Notes under the pieces: model-generated
The model's database searches: none
What the model saw: the letters and a program-made list of their open reading frames with translations, nothing else
Told to the model about the DNA's origin: nothing
Shown here: positions 26,047 to 35,058 of the stretch, in pieces
Layout of the letters: the number at the start of each line of letters is the position of its first letter
How positions within the stretch are numbered: position 1 is the first letter of the stretch
Program-made: the position numbers and the translations under genes
Source of the DNA: Brumimicrobium salinarum
Lineage (GTDB): Bacteria; Bacteroidota; Bacteroidia; Flavobacteriales_D; Crocinitomicaceae
NCBI RefSeq assembly: GCF_002844555.1
Contig: NZ_PJNI01000021.1
Coordinates: 1-40,693, forward strand
Reading direction: 5' to 3'
Length of the DNA stretch: 40,693 bases

Positions 26047-26598
26047 ATGAAAACAACTTTTTATGGCGTGTTATTTTTAACATTAATGTTAGCAGCTTGT
26101 AGTGACAATACTAAAAATGAGCACATTGCTGAAATCAATCAAATGGAAAACACACTTGATAGTCTTGAAACTGCAGCAATTGATACAACACAAGCTACGA
26201 GTACGGAGATTATTTTTACTGTAAGAGAAACAATACAAAACGTCAAAGACAATTATAATGCTGACACTATGAATTACGATCTTGCAAACAAAATGAATGC
26301 TTACAAAGATATTCGTAAGGTTTTATCAAAAAATTCGAAGAATTTATCAAAAGTAAAAAGTGCAATCCCAGAAGTTAGGGAAAAGCTTAGTGACCTAAAG
26401 CACGATATTGAGAATGGAGTAAATGATCGCGATAAATATCAAGAATTTATCAATTTTGAAAAAGGGAAAATTGAAGAAATAGAAGAAACATTGGCTTTTT
26501 TCATAAAAACGAAGCATGAACAATATAATGCTTTTGACACACTTCACCCTCAAATCAAAAAAATAAGTGAAGCGAATTCAGCAGTAACTAATGAATAA
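26047..26598 (+). CDS. Predicted lipoprotein, coiled-coil rich, unknown function
   Basis: A 183-residue protein I do not recognise. The signal peptide ends L-A-A-C, lipidated Cys18. The rest is charged and almost entirely helical: heptad-like runs at about 25-45, 95-130 and 138-165 (rich in Lys, Glu, Leu, Ile) suggest a coiled coil lying in the periplasm or along the outer membrane. It has its own consensus promoter and overlaps the downstream TPR gene by eight bases, so the two are probably made together and may act together. No catalytic motif is visible. Confidence 0.75.
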   Translation: MKTTFYGVLFLTLMLAACSDNTKNEHIAEINQMENTLDSLETAAIDTTQATSTEIIFTVRETIQNVKDNYNADTMNYDLANKMNAYKDIRKVLSKNSKNLSKVKSAIPEVREKLSDLKHDIENGVNDRDKYQEFINFEKGKIEEIEETLAFFIKTKHEQYNAFDTLHPQIKKISEANSAVTNE

Positions 26599-28393
26599 AA
26601 TCCTCTTTAACATATTATTTTTGTTTATCTCATTTTCATGCTTTGCACAAAGCACAGATGAACAATTGGCTAATTATTACTTCAATGAAGGAGATTGTGA
26701 AAAGGCACTCCCGTATTTTGAGAAAGTATACAATAAAAATCCAGTTGATTTTATCTACAGTCGTTATCTCACGTGTTTACGCAATAAAAGTGAAGATAAA
26801 GCTGCAATAGCATTGATTAAAAGACAAGGATCGATATACCCCAATAAATTGGAATATCAAGTCGCCTTAGGAGAAGAATATGAAAGACAGAATAATACCC
26901 GAAAAGCGGATAAAATTTATCAATCCCTAATCGATAACTTGGCTGCAAGTCCTAGAATCGTTATTGATCTTCAAAAGTCATTTTCAGCACTTGGGAAACA
27001 TCAACTGGCTTTACAAACTTTAAAAAAGGGTGATCAAATCCTCAAAGGTCGTTATCCATTACACATTCAATATGCAGAAGTGTATGGCGCGCTTAATGAA
27101 ACAGAGTTGATGATACAGTCTTATATTAACCTTTTAGACTATAATCCTGGGATGATCTCTTCTTTAAAGCGAATTATACCGAGAATGATTGACTTTGAAG
27201 AAGAGGATAATGAGCGATTTAAAATGTTCCAAAATGAATTAATTCGAAAAATTCAAAAAAATCCGAATGACAACGTATACTCTGAATTACTTATTTGGGC
27301 ATTAATCCAAAAGAAAAACTTTCCAGCTGCTTTAATTCAAGCCAAAGGATTAGATAGAAGAACGGCAAACGATGGAAGAGAAGTATATAAATTAGGAAAT
27401 CAAGCTTCGAGAAGTAACCAATTTTCAACCGCTAGAAATGCTTTTAAATACATTATTAATTTAGGAACAGACTCACCTTATTATTATGCAGCTGAGCAAC
27501 GATTATTAAACACCCGCTATAAAGAAATTACTACCTTAAGAAATTACACCGCATCACAAATTCAAGAAACGATCCAAGAATATGAAAATGCGCTTGAACG
27601 GATGCCTAAAAATGGAAAAGCATTACCTATCATTAGAGAAAAAGCCTATATACAAGCCTATTATGGTAATCAAAGTGAAGCAGCAAAGAACACATTGGAA
27701 AAAGCACTAGAATTACCAAAGTACAATGATTTAGAAGAAGCAAAGATTAAAACCCTTTTGGCTGATATACTCGTACTTCAAGATGACGTGTGGGAGGCAT
27801 CTTTGCTCTACATGCAAGTTGAAAAGAAACTAAAATACGAACCTATTGGCCAAGAAGCGAAGTTTAAAAATGCTCGTATTTTCTATTATGATGGGGATTT
27901 TCTTTTTGCACAATCCCAACTCGATGTTTTAAAAGAAGCAACTACAAGATTAATTGCTAATGACGCCATGAATTTATCTATTTTAATTACCGACAACCTC
28001 GGTTTAGATTCAAACTTTGTTGCCATGCGACAGTTTGCTAAGGCCGACTTATTGTTGGAGCAACATAAATACAATGAAGCTTTCGCACTTTATGATTCTA
28101 TAACTGACATATTCCCAGATCATAAATTAAAAGACGATATATTGATGAGGAAAGCAGAGGCTTTCCAAAACCAAGGAAAATGGAAAGAAGCAATTAAATA
28201 CCTTCAAGAAGTAGTGGATAACCATGCGGATGATATCCTCGCTGATGACGCACTATATCAAATTGCACAAATTCATGAAAATCATCTTTTCAATAATGAA
28301 CTCGCTGCAAAATACTACTTTAAAATCATGCGTGACTATCCCGGAAGCTTATTTGTTACTGAAGCTAGAAAAGCATATCGGAAAATCAACTAA
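26591..28393 (+). CDS. Secreted tetratricopeptide repeat protein
   Basis: A 600-residue protein with a signal peptide (about 1-19, ending S-C-F-A-Q) and many TPR-like helical pairs spread over the whole length, for example Y-Y-F-N-E-G-D-C-E-K-A-L-P-Y-F-E-K-V (about 29-46), K-W-K-E-A-I-K-Y-L-Q-E-V-V (about 530-542) and A-A-K-Y-Y-F-K-I-M-R-D-Y-P-G-S (about 575-590). TPR arrays mediate protein contacts; no enzyme domain is seen. Its start lies within the end of the upstream lipoprotein gene, pointing to a coupled pair at the cell envelope. Similar proteins are common in Bacteroidota, mostly without known role. Confidence 0.8.
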   Translation: MNKILFNILFLFISFSCFAQSTDEQLANYYFNEGDCEKALPYFEKVYNKNPVDFIYSRYLTCLRNKSEDKAAIALIKRQGSIYPNKLEYQVALGEEYERQNNTRKADKIYQSLIDNLAASPRIVIDLQKSFSALGKHQLALQTLKKGDQILKGRYPLHIQYAEVYGALNETELMIQSYINLLDYNPGMISSLKRIIPRMIDFEEEDNERFKMFQNELIRKIQKNPNDNVYSELLIWALIQKKNFPAALIQAKGLDRRTANDGREVYKLGNQASRSNQFSTARNAFKYIINLGTDSPYYYAAEQRLLNTRYKEITTLRNYTASQIQETIQEYENALERMPKNGKALPIIREKAYIQAYYGNQSEAAKNTLEKALELPKYNDLEEAKIKTLLADILVLQDDVWEASLLYMQVEKKLKYEPIGQEAKFKNARIFYYDGDFLFAQSQLDVLKEATTRLIANDAMNLSILITDNLGLDSNFVAMRQFAKADLLLEQHKYNEAFALYDSITDIFPDHKLKDDILMRKAEAFQNQGKWKEAIKYLQEVVDNHADDILADDALYQIAQIHENHLFNNELAAKYYFKIMRDYPGSLFVTEARKAYRKIN

Positions 28394-28409
28394 GTCAAAA
28401 TATTTTTTT

Positions 28410-28451
28410 ATGCATTTTATTGTGCATGCTTAATAATATTTTGTACTTTTA
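28410..28451 (+). promoter_or_regulatory. Promoter with possible MarR operator
   Basis: TTG (28420-28422), 21 bases, TACTTTTA (28444-28451) is a one-mismatch Bacteroidota promoter just before the MarR ATG at 28458. An inverted repeat ATGCA-N8-TGCAT (28410-28427) spans the -33 element, the position expected for an autoregulatory operator. The operator role is inference. Confidence 0.42.
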
Positions 28452-28457
28452 ACCTCC

Positions 28458-28913
28458 ATGGAGCATTCACAAAAAGATAATTATGTAGATTTTTATCTAC
28501 GTCATGCTTGGCACAAGATATCAAGAATGTATAATCAAAAAGCCAAGGCGCACGGTCTTACTATGTCGATTGGTTTTATTTTATTAATTGTCGATAAGGA
28601 AGGTACACCCAGTACTCAGCTTGGTCCAAGAATGGGTATGGAACCGACCAGTTTATCTCGCACACTGAAAACCATGGAAACAAAAGGCTATATATATCGT
28701 GAGATTGACAAAGACGACAAACGTAAAGTGCTCATCTTCCTCACTGAACAAGGCGTTATTCTAAGGAAGGAAGTTAAAAAGGTAGTTATTGAATTTAATG
28801 AAAGACTCTTAAAATCAATACCAGATAAAAAACTAAAAGCATTTTTTGAAGTCATGGAAATCGTTGATGACCATGTTGAAGATGAACTCAAATCTATAAC
28901 TATTATAAACTAA
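28458..28913 (+). CDS. MarR-family transcriptional regulator
   Basis: A 151-residue winged helix-turn-helix protein. The recognition helix region M-E-P-T-S-L-S-R-T-L-K-T-M-E-T-K-G-Y-I (about 56-74) and the wing R-E-I-D-K-D-D-K-R-K-V-L-I-F-L-T-E-Q-G (about 77-95, with the family's D-x-R-K-x-x-x-x-L-T pattern) are clear. N- and C-terminal helices would form the dimer interface. It starts the beta-oxidation operon, 13 bases before the fadN-type gene, so it is a good candidate for a fatty-acid or acyl-CoA responsive repressor of that operon. Ligand and operator are unproven. Confidence 0.9.
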   Translation: MEHSQKDNYVDFYLRHAWHKISRMYNQKAKAHGLTMSIGFILLIVDKEGTPSTQLGPRMGMEPTSLSRTLKTMETKGYIYREIDKDDKRKVLIFLTEQGVILRKEVKKVVIEFNERLLKSIPDKKLKAFFEVMEIVDDHVEDELKSITIIN

Positions 28914-28926
28914 TAATTAAAAAATA

Positions 28927-31332
28927 ATGGAAAGAAAAATAAATAAGGTTGCCGTATTGGGATCTGGAGTGATGGGATCACAAATTGCCTGTCATTTTGC
29001 CAATATAGGTGTTGAAGTTCTTTTATTGGATATTGTACCCAAAGAACTAAATGAAAAAGAAGAAAAAAAGGGATTAAAGCTTACAGATAAACCTGTTAGG
29101 AACAGAATTGTAGATACTGCATTGGCATCTGCATTAAAAATGAGCCCCTCTCCTATCTATAAAAAGGAATTTGCAAATCGCATTACCACTGGAAATTTGG
29201 AAGACGATATGCAGAAAATAAGTGAAGCTGACTGGATCATTGAAGTGGTGATAGAGCGTTTAGACATTAAAAAATCGGTATTTGAAAATGTTGAAAAATA
29301 TAGAAAGCCTGGAACTTTAATTACATCCAATACTTCTGGAATTCCGATCAACATGATGTTAGAAGATCGATCTGAAGATTTCAAACAGCATTTCTGCGGA
29401 ACACATTTTTTCAATCCTCCTCGTTATTTACAATTATTAGAAATTATTCCAACAAAAGAAACGAATCCACAAGTGATTGATTTCTTCATGGAATACGGAA
29501 GTAAATTCCTTGGTAAGAAAACAGTATTGTGTAAAGATACACCAGCATTTATTGCAAATAGAATCGGTGTTTATTCCATCATGTCTTTATTCCATAGTAT
29601 TAAAGAACTTGATTTAACGGTAGAAGAAGTTGATAAATTAACCGGAACGGTGCTTGGTAGACAAAAATCTGCAACATTCAGAACAGCTGATGTCGTTGGA
29701 TTAGACACTTTAGTACTGGTTGCTAATGGCGTTAAAGACAATTGTCCGAAGGATGAAGAAAATAATTTATTTGAACTACCCGATTTTATCAGCAAAATGG
29801 TAGACAATAAATGGTTGGGTTCAAAATCAGGGCAAGGATTTTATAAGAAAACGAAAGATGAAAATGGAAAAAGAAAGATTCTTTCACTCGATTTAAATAC
29901 ATTAGAATACACAGACCAGAAAAAAGTTAAGTTTCCAACTTTAGATATGGCTAAGCCTATTGATGATCTTGAGAAAAGAACAGCAATGCTTATTCAAGGA
30001 AAAGATAAGGCTGCAACATTTTACAAGAAAATGTTTGGAGGTTTATTTGCATACGCCAGTAATCGCGTACCAGAAATTGCGGAAGACTTATACCAAATTG
30101 ATGACGCAATTAAAGCTGGATTTGGCTGGGGACTTGGTCCATTCGAAACTTGGGATATCCTAGGTTTAGACAAAGGATTAGCACTCATTGAAGAAGAAGG
30201 TAAAAAAGCAGCTCAGTGGATTCTTGATATGAAAGAAAACGGGGTAACCAAATTCTATAAAAAAGAAAATGGACAAAAGCTGTTTTATGATTTAAAATCT
30301 AAATCTTACAAAGTAATTCCAGGAACTGAGGATATAGTAATGTTAGATGCATTACGCGATGAAAATACAGTTTGGAGTAATGCAGACACAACCATTGTAG
30401 ATCTAGGAGATGGAATTATTAATTTAGAATTCCATACCAAAATGAATACAATTGGTAGTGGAGTAATTAACGGAATCAATAAAGCGTTAGACTTAGCCGA
30501 AACAAAATATAATGGATTGGTTATTTCCAATAACGGGCAAAACTTTAGTGCTGGAGCAAATGTCGGAATGATTTTTATGATGGCCGTAGAACAAGACTTC
30601 GATGAATTAAACTTCTCTGTAAAGGCTTTCCAAGACACAATGATGCGTGTAAGATACGCTGATGCCCCAGTAATTGTTGCTCCGCACAATCTTACCCTTG
30701 GAGGTGGATGTGAGTTATCAATGCATGCTGATAAAGTTGTTGCTCACGCAGAATCTTACATTGGTTTGGTAGAATTTGGTGTTGGCTTAATCCCTGGTGG
30801 AGGTGGATCAAAAGAATTCGCTAAGCGATTTTCTGATGGATTAAAAGATGGCGACATTAGAATTAACCGTTTGAGAGAAAGATTTTTAACTATAGGACAA
30901 GCCAAGGTATCTACATCTGCTCATGAAGCTTTCGATTTAGGTTATTTACGTGAAGGAACAGATGAAGTCATCGTGAGTCGTGAACGTCAGTTAACAAGAG
31001 CAAAGGCTGCATGTTTAGAGTTAGCCAATAAAGGTTATACTGCACCTCCAAAAGAGAAAAACATTACCATTTCTGGTCAAGAAGGATTGGGAATCGTTTA
31101 TGTAGGAGCGCATTCAATGATGTCTGGAAATTATATGTCTGAACATGATCAGTTAATTTCTGAAAAATTAGGAAATGTTCTTTGTGGTGGTGATATATCT
31201 GAACGTGTTCAAGTTTCAGAACAATATCTTTTAGACCTTGAACGCAAGGCTTTCTTAGAGTTATGTGCAGAACGCAAGACACTCGAGCGATTAGAAAGTA
31301 TGGTTAAGAAAGGAAAAGTGTTGAGAAATTAA
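28927..31332 (+). CDS. fadN: 3-hydroxyacyl-CoA dehydrogenase / enoyl-CoA hydratase fusion (FadN type)
   Basis: An 801-residue bifunctional beta-oxidation enzyme. The NAD-binding dehydrogenase comes first (V-L-G-S-G-V-M-G-S at about 10-18; H-F-F-N-P-P near 161 holds the catalytic histidine; C-terminal dehydrogenase domain about 200-460), and the enoyl-CoA hydratase/crotonase domain last (F-S-A-G-A-N near 538-543, G-G-G-C-E-L-S near 592, F-G-V-G-L-I-P-G-G-G-G near 618). This is the reverse of FadB/FadJ and matches Bacillus FadN. The crotonase Glu in C-E-L and the acidic residue in V-E-F-G-V-G fit hydratase activity. It lies between a MarR regulator and fadA. Confidence 0.9.
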   Translation: MERKINKVAVLGSGVMGSQIACHFANIGVEVLLLDIVPKELNEKEEKKGLKLTDKPVRNRIVDTALASALKMSPSPIYKKEFANRITTGNLEDDMQKISEADWIIEVVIERLDIKKSVFENVEKYRKPGTLITSNTSGIPINMMLEDRSEDFKQHFCGTHFFNPPRYLQLLEIIPTKETNPQVIDFFMEYGSKFLGKKTVLCKDTPAFIANRIGVYSIMSLFHSIKELDLTVEEVDKLTGTVLGRQKSATFRTADVVGLDTLVLVANGVKDNCPKDEENNLFELPDFISKMVDNKWLGSKSGQGFYKKTKDENGKRKILSLDLNTLEYTDQKKVKFPTLDMAKPIDDLEKRTAMLIQGKDKAATFYKKMFGGLFAYASNRVPEIAEDLYQIDDAIKAGFGWGLGPFETWDILGLDKGLALIEEEGKKAAQWILDMKENGVTKFYKKENGQKLFYDLKSKSYKVIPGTEDIVMLDALRDENTVWSNADTTIVDLGDGIINLEFHTKMNTIGSGVINGINKALDLAETKYNGLVISNNGQNFSAGANVGMIFMMAVEQDFDELNFSVKAFQDTMMRVRYADAPVIVAPHNLTLGGGCELSMHADKVVAHAESYIGLVEFGVGLIPGGGGSKEFAKRFSDGLKDGDIRINRLRERFLTIGQAKVSTSAHEAFDLGYLREGTDEVIVSRERQLTRAKAACLELANKGYTAPPKEKNITISGQEGLGIVYVGAHSMMSGNYMSEHDQLISEKLGNVLCGGDISERVQVSEQYLLDLERKAFLELCAERKTLERLESMVKKGKVLRN

Positions 31333-31350
31333 AAGACTTTAAATAATCAC

Positions 31351-31402
31351 AGATGTTGTTTGAAAAGAAGTCATGTTTTATTGCTTTATTAAAATAACAT
31401 CT
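31351..31402 (+). repeat. Inverted repeat in the fadN-fadA spacer
   Basis: AGATGTT (31351-31357) and AACATCT (31396-31402) are complementary 7-mers in the 86-base spacer, ending 16 bases before the fadA ATG. It could form an intercistronic stem that affects processing or relative expression. Weak. Confidence 0.3.
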
Positions 31403-31418
31403 TAAAAACTTATAGAAA

Positions 31419-32603
31419 ATGACAAATAAAAATGCATATATAGTTACTGGATATAGAACAGCTGTTGGAAAATCAGGTCGTGGAGGATTTCGTTTTTACC
31501 GTCCTGATGATTTAGCCGCTAATGTTATCAAACGAATCATGAAAGATGTTCCTAATTTGGATCCAAAACGTATAGATGATGTAATCGTTGGAAATGCAAG
31601 TCCAGAAGCAGAACAAGGATTAAACATGGGACGTTTAGTTTCTTTAATGGGATTAGACACTGATAAGGTGCCAGGGGTAACCGTAAACCGTTACTGTTCT
31701 TCAGGTTTAGAAACAATTGCTATTGCAACCGCTAAAATAAACATGGGAATGGCGGATTGCATCATCGCAGGAGGTGTTGAATCTATGTCTGTAATGCCAA
31801 TGGGTGGATGGAGAATTGTTCCTAACCCGAAAGTCGGAAAAGAGAATCCAACTTGGTATTGGGGTATGGGATTAACTGCGGAAGCAGTTGCCAAACAATA
31901 TGATGTTTCTCGTGAAGACCAAGATAAATTTGCACTTCAATCTCATGAACGTGCTTTAAAAGCAATAGCAGAAGGTAGATTTAAAGACGACATTGTACCT
32001 ATTGACGTTGAACATATTTATTTAGATGAAAACGAAAAGAGGCAGGTAAAAAACTACACGGTCGATACTGATGAAGGTCCAAGAAAAGGCTCTTCAGTAG
32101 AGGCTTTATCTCGTTTACGCCCTGTGTTTGCTCAAGGTGGTAGTGTTACTGCCGGTAATTCATCTCAAACTAGTGATGGAGCAGCTTTTACACTCGTTAT
32201 GTCTGAAAAAATGGTCAAAGAACTAGGTTTAGAACCAGTGGCGCGATTAGCTTCATACAATGTAGTTGGAGTTGAGCCAAGAATTATGGGAATTGGGCCA
32301 GTAGATGCTATCCCAGCAGCAATTAGTTCGGCTGGATTAAAACTAAATGACATTAGTCTATTTGAATTAAATGAAGCATTTGCTTCTCAGTCACTTGCCG
32401 TTATAAGAGAAGCTGGATTAAACCCAGATATTGTTAACGTGAATGGCGGTGCAATTGCTTTAGGACATCCTTTAGGGTGCACTGGTGCAAAACTTACAGT
32501 TCAAATAATGAATGAATTGAAAAAACGTAATGAAAAATATGGTGTTGTAACGATGTGTGTAGGTACAGGTCAGGGTGCAGCAGGAGTTATTGAAAGGTTA
32601 TAA
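31419..32603 (+). CDS. fadA: Acetyl-CoA C-acyltransferase (3-ketoacyl-CoA thiolase)
   Basis: A 394-residue thiolase performing the last beta-oxidation step, splitting 3-ketoacyl-CoA with CoA. The nucleophilic cysteine lies in N-R-Y-C-S-S-G-L-E (about Cys93), the histidine in [11 protein letters not shown] (about 349), and the second cysteine in T-M-C-V-G-T-G-Q-G (about 380); the N-E-A-F-A motif is also present. All catalytic positions are intact and the length is normal. It follows the fadN-type gene and is closed by a strong terminator, giving a compact MarR-fadN-fadA unit. The acyl-CoA dehydrogenase that often accompanies it is not in the window. Confidence 0.94.
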   Translation: MTNKNAYIVTGYRTAVGKSGRGGFRFYRPDDLAANVIKRIMKDVPNLDPKRIDDVIVGNASPEAEQGLNMGRLVSLMGLDTDKVPGVTVNRYCSSGLETIAIATAKINMGMADCIIAGGVESMSVMPMGGWRIVPNPKVGKENPTWYWGMGLTAEAVAKQYDVSREDQDKFALQSHERALKAIAEGRFKDDIVPIDVEHIYLDENEKRQVKNYTVDTDEGPRKGSSVEALSRLRPVFAQGGSVTAGNSSQTSDGAAFTLVMSEKMVKELGLEPVARLASYNVVGVEPRIMGIGPVDAIPAAISSAGLKLNDISLFELNEAFASQSLAVIREAGLNPDIVNVNGGAIALGHPLGCTGAKLTVQIMNELKKRNEKYGVVTMCVGTGQGAAGVIERL

Positions 32604-32628
32604 ATCCAATAATTATCATATTTGAATT

Positions 32629-32660
32629 AAAAAACCGATGTAGAAATACGTCGGTTTTTT
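32629..32660 (+). terminator. Intrinsic terminator of the fad operon
   Basis: A 14-bp stem (32629-32642 with 32647-32660; one G-T pair) with a GAAA tetraloop, beginning with A6 and ending with T6. The A-run on the other side makes it potentially bidirectional. Confidence 0.92.
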
Positions 32661-33223
32661 GTTTTTAAATAGCAAGGTATTCATTTATTAACCCAAATTA
32701 TTCACCAATCTTAAAGTCTAAGAATATTAACATCTGTAAGTCAATATTTTAACTATATTTACTATAAACTTTGAGAAACCCATTTTTGGATACTTGTGTA
32801 TTTGTAAGATTTTGATTTAATTTTGATCTATTCGTCGTTACAAGCCCCGCGAAATATACATATATTACTTTAGGACTTGTGCCTAGAATAGATTTAAAAT
32901 TAAATGCATGAACCGAGCCTGCGAGCTCAACGACTAAAGGAGTTAATAATCCGGGTTAAATGTATTGACAAGAGATCAGTCTCAAAAGTTGAGGTGGGAG
33001 TGGTTTTAACCACTTTTATACTTAAAGTTTTAATGATGTTTTTTATTCCGATTGACTAAAATTTATGCTTAATCCCCAACAATTAGTCTTGATCCCTGAT
33101 AAGCGTTATACAAAACAGAATCTAAACGATTATAAAGGAACTAAAACTAATCAATAAGATTACTTAATTTTTTCTAATGTAAATCCTAAAGTAGATTAGT
33201 AATTTTGATTATTAAAGGTTAAT
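32661..33223. other. Long intergenic region without genes
   Basis: About 560 bases between the fad terminator and the end of the convergent MscS gene. No coding frame is convincing. Its middle (32834-33020) is rich in hairpins and is described separately. Near the MscS end, ATTACT (from 33152) and AGTAAT (about 33196-33201) could pair as a weak minus-strand terminator. Confidence 0.6.
32834..32934 (+). ncRNA. Candidate structured RNA (three-way junction)
   Basis: GTCGTT (32834-32839) pairs with AACGAC (32929-32934). Inside, directly adjacent to the first strand, ACAAGcCC (32840-32847) pairs with GGaCTTGT (32873-32880) around an inner AATATA/TATATT hairpin (32853-32866). Directly before the closing strand lies GAGC/GCTC (32915-32918 with 32925-32928). 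These helices are mutually compatible and nested. Downstream come GAGA/TCTC (32972-32983) and a perfect AGTGGTT-TT-AACCACT hairpin (32999-33014) followed by TTTATA. No family is recognised and the strand is a guess. Confidence 0.35.
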
Positions 33224-34135
33224 TTACTTCGAATATCGGATTGGGAAATCTTTTTCCCCGCCATATAGCTTGATTTCTTGAATATCTGCCGGCATATAAA
33301 ATCCACCCTTCTCCAGGGCTTCTTTTACTTTTTTGATCACATGACCTTTTGTAATTAAAGCACTCTTACGGAAATCCTTGGTGTCGACCCAGAAGAAAAC
33401 TTGGAGATTAACTGTGCTTGTTGCCAACTGTTTTTCAATCACAAAATTTTGGTGTTCTTCATCAGAAATTACATCCTTAATATTGTCGAGTGTATTATTA
33501 ATAATCAATTTAGCTTCATCAATATTATTTTCATAGGCAATTCCCACAACGAAATCCCATCTAAAATAACCATCTTCTGTAAAATTAATAACGGGTTTAG
33601 TAAGCACATCGCTGTTTGGAATATAAACATCTTTACCATCAAATGTTTTTAATTTCGTATACCGAAACTCTAACGATTTAATCTTACCAAAATGAGAACC
33701 AATCTCAACAGTATCATTTACGTTGTAGGGACGTTTAAAAGCTAAAATAACACCTGCAATAAAATTCTCGCCAATATCTTTAAATGCAAATCCAAGCACA
33801 AGCGCACTTGCTCCTGCGGCAGTCAATATGCCTGTTGCGATATAACCTAATCCGGCAGCTCTCAAACCAATCATTACAAAAAGTAAGATAAAGGAAATCT
33901 TTATTGCTCTACCTAGAAACTTACTCATTAAAGGATCTTGAGTTCTTTTAGAAATACGTTTTCGCGCAAAGTTTCCAAATAAAGTGGCAATTAAAACACC
34001 TAGGATTATGATAACAAGACCCAAGATTATATTTGGAACAGCATTAATCAACCGGTCGATAAATTGAGTAAATGAATTCGCTAAATCAGTAAGATTTTGA
34101 TTATTAACTTGCGCAAAAAAGGAGAATAATTTCAT
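33224..34135 (-). CDS. mscS: Small-conductance mechanosensitive channel, MscS family
   Basis: A 303-residue inner-membrane channel that opens on membrane tension. Three helices are visible: about 33-58, 72-90 and the pore helix TM3 about 98-130 with its glycine/alanine-rich pattern (T-A-A-G-A-S-A-L-V-L-G-F-A-F) continuing into D-I-G-E-N-F-I-A-G. The beta domain follows (V-N-D-T-V-E-I-G-S-H-F-G-K-I, then Y-I-P-N-S-D-V-L-T-K-P-V-I-N-F), and the alpha/beta cytoplasmic cage domain ends the protein. Size matches the compact MscS type. It is a single minus-strand gene whose 5' end diverges from the small Pmp3-like gene. Confidence 0.92.
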   Translation of the reverse strand: MKLFSFFAQVNNQNLTDLANSFTQFIDRLINAVPNIILGLVIIILGVLIATLFGNFARKRISKRTQDPLMSKFLGRAIKISFILLFVMIGLRAAGLGYIATGILTAAGASALVLGFAFKDIGENFIAGVILAFKRPYNVNDTVEIGSHFGKIKSLEFRYTKLKTFDGKDVYIPNSDVLTKPVINFTEDGYFRWDFVVGIAYENNIDEAKLIINNTLDNIKDVISDEEHQNFVIEKQLATSTVNLQVFFWVDTKDFRKSALITKGHVIKKVKEALEKGGFYMPADIQEIKLYGGEKDFPIRYSK

Positions 34136-34248
34136 GAAGTATATTTTATGTGTCAGAAAGAAACATAAAATCTGATAGATAAAATAAAATTAAAGTAAAA
34201 AGTAATGAACATTAATAAACATTAACAGTTGACAGTAAGGTGTTTATA

Positions 34249-34284
34249 TTTAGATTGTTCATTTTTATTATATTTTAATCTAAA
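34249..34284 (+). repeat. Inverted repeat in the leader of the Pmp3-like gene
   Basis: TTTAGATT (34249-34256) and AATCTAAA (34277-34284) are perfect complements separated by 20 bases, ending 5 bases before the ATG. It may form a stem next to the start codon or be a protein-binding site. Confidence 0.35.
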
Positions 34285-34289
34285 AAAAT

Positions 34290-34436
34290 ATGCTAACAAT
34301 ACTATTAAATATTCTTCTTCCACCACTTTCAGTATTTTTAAATCATGGTATTAGTGCCAAGTTTGGCATTAGTCTGTTATTAACCTTGGTAGGCTGGTTA
34401 CCTGGCGTTATTTATGCCTTCGTGGTAAACAAGTAG
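34290..34436 (+). CDS. YqaE/Pmp3 family membrane protein
   Basis: A 48-residue hydrophobic protein, easily missed because of its size. Two membrane helices (about 2-20 and 26-46) carry the family signatures L-L-P-P-L-S-V-F-L and L-L-L-T-L-V-G-W-L-P-G-V-I-Y-A, nearly identical in pattern to yeast Pmp3 and bacterial YqaE/UPF0057 proteins. The yeast and plant members affect membrane potential and salt or cold tolerance; the bacterial role is poorly known. It is the only plus-strand gene in the right third of the window, divergent from the mechanosensitive channel, so an osmotic or envelope-stress setting is plausible. Confidence 0.88.
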   Translation: MLTILLNILLPPLSVFLNHGISAKFGISLLLTLVGWLPGVIYAFVVNK

Positions 34437-34521
34437 TACTTTTGAAGATCTATCACTATTAAGGCAAATAAATGATTACCTTCAATAGATTTTCGTTACA
34501 AAAGAATAGGAATATTTACTG

Positions 34522-35058
34522 TTAATTACCATAGAAAGGTGAAATCATAATATAAACTACAACTCCAGTCACGGCAACATAAAGCCATATAGGAAAGGAA
34601 AAACGTGTCCACTTTTTATGTCTTTTAAAGTCTCCTTTCCATGCATAAAAATAAGTATAAAGTACAAGTGGAACAACACCTACACTTAGGATGATATGCG
34701 ATATTAAAATAAAATAGTAAATCATAGGATATTGACCTCCGTAGGAAGTACTTTCAGCTGAAATATGGTACAAAACATATAAAACTAAAAAAGCTAAGGA
34801 GCAAGCCAAAGCAGTTTTCATAAGACCTTGGTGTAGCTTCACATTACCATTTCTAATAGCCAGAACTGCAATTACAAGAAGAACAGCAGTAATACCGTTA
34901 ATAGAGGCATATATAGGAGGTAAAAAAGAAAAATCTAAACCATCGACTTTAATTTCAAATAAAAGGGCAACTGACAAAGGGATAATAATTGAAAGAACAA
35001 GAATTAGTCGCTTAAAAGATTTCACTTTTTGTGGTGAAGGATTTTTAGTTTCCATCAA
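34522..35058 (-). CDS. DUF420 membrane protein (YozB/CtaM-like)
   Basis: A 178-residue protein with five membrane helices (about 16-34, 45-66, 79-99, 113-138 and 155-174). Conserved histidines of DUF420 are seen in K-L-H-Q-G-L-M-K, Y-H-I-S-A, I-S-H-I-I-L and K-R-H-K-K-W-T-R. In Staphylococcus aureus a DUF420 protein (CtaM) is needed for maturation of aa3-type oxidase; here it closes a cytochrome oxidase operon, so the same role is likely. Its start lies inside the end of the upstream SCO gene (14-base overlap; 11 if the second methionine is used). Confidence 0.88.
   Translation of the reverse strand: MMETKNPSPQKVKSFKRLILVLSIIIPLSVALLFEIKVDGLDFSFLPPIYASINGITAVLLVIAVLAIRNGNVKLHQGLMKTALACSLAFLVLYVLYHISAESTSYGGQYPMIYYFILISHIILSVGVVPLVLYTYFYAWKGDFKRHKKWTRFSFPIWLYVAVTGVVVYIMISPFYGN

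Noticed and set aside
30306-30689. 127-codon minus-strand frame inside the fadN-type gene
   Set aside because: Fully inside a conserved domain of the plus-strand enzyme, low-quality composition, no promoter or ribosome site.
32661-33223. Decayed transposase or tRNA in the gap after fadA
   Set aside because: No cloverleaf, no CCA-adjacent acceptor stem, and no residual protein similarity in any frame I read.
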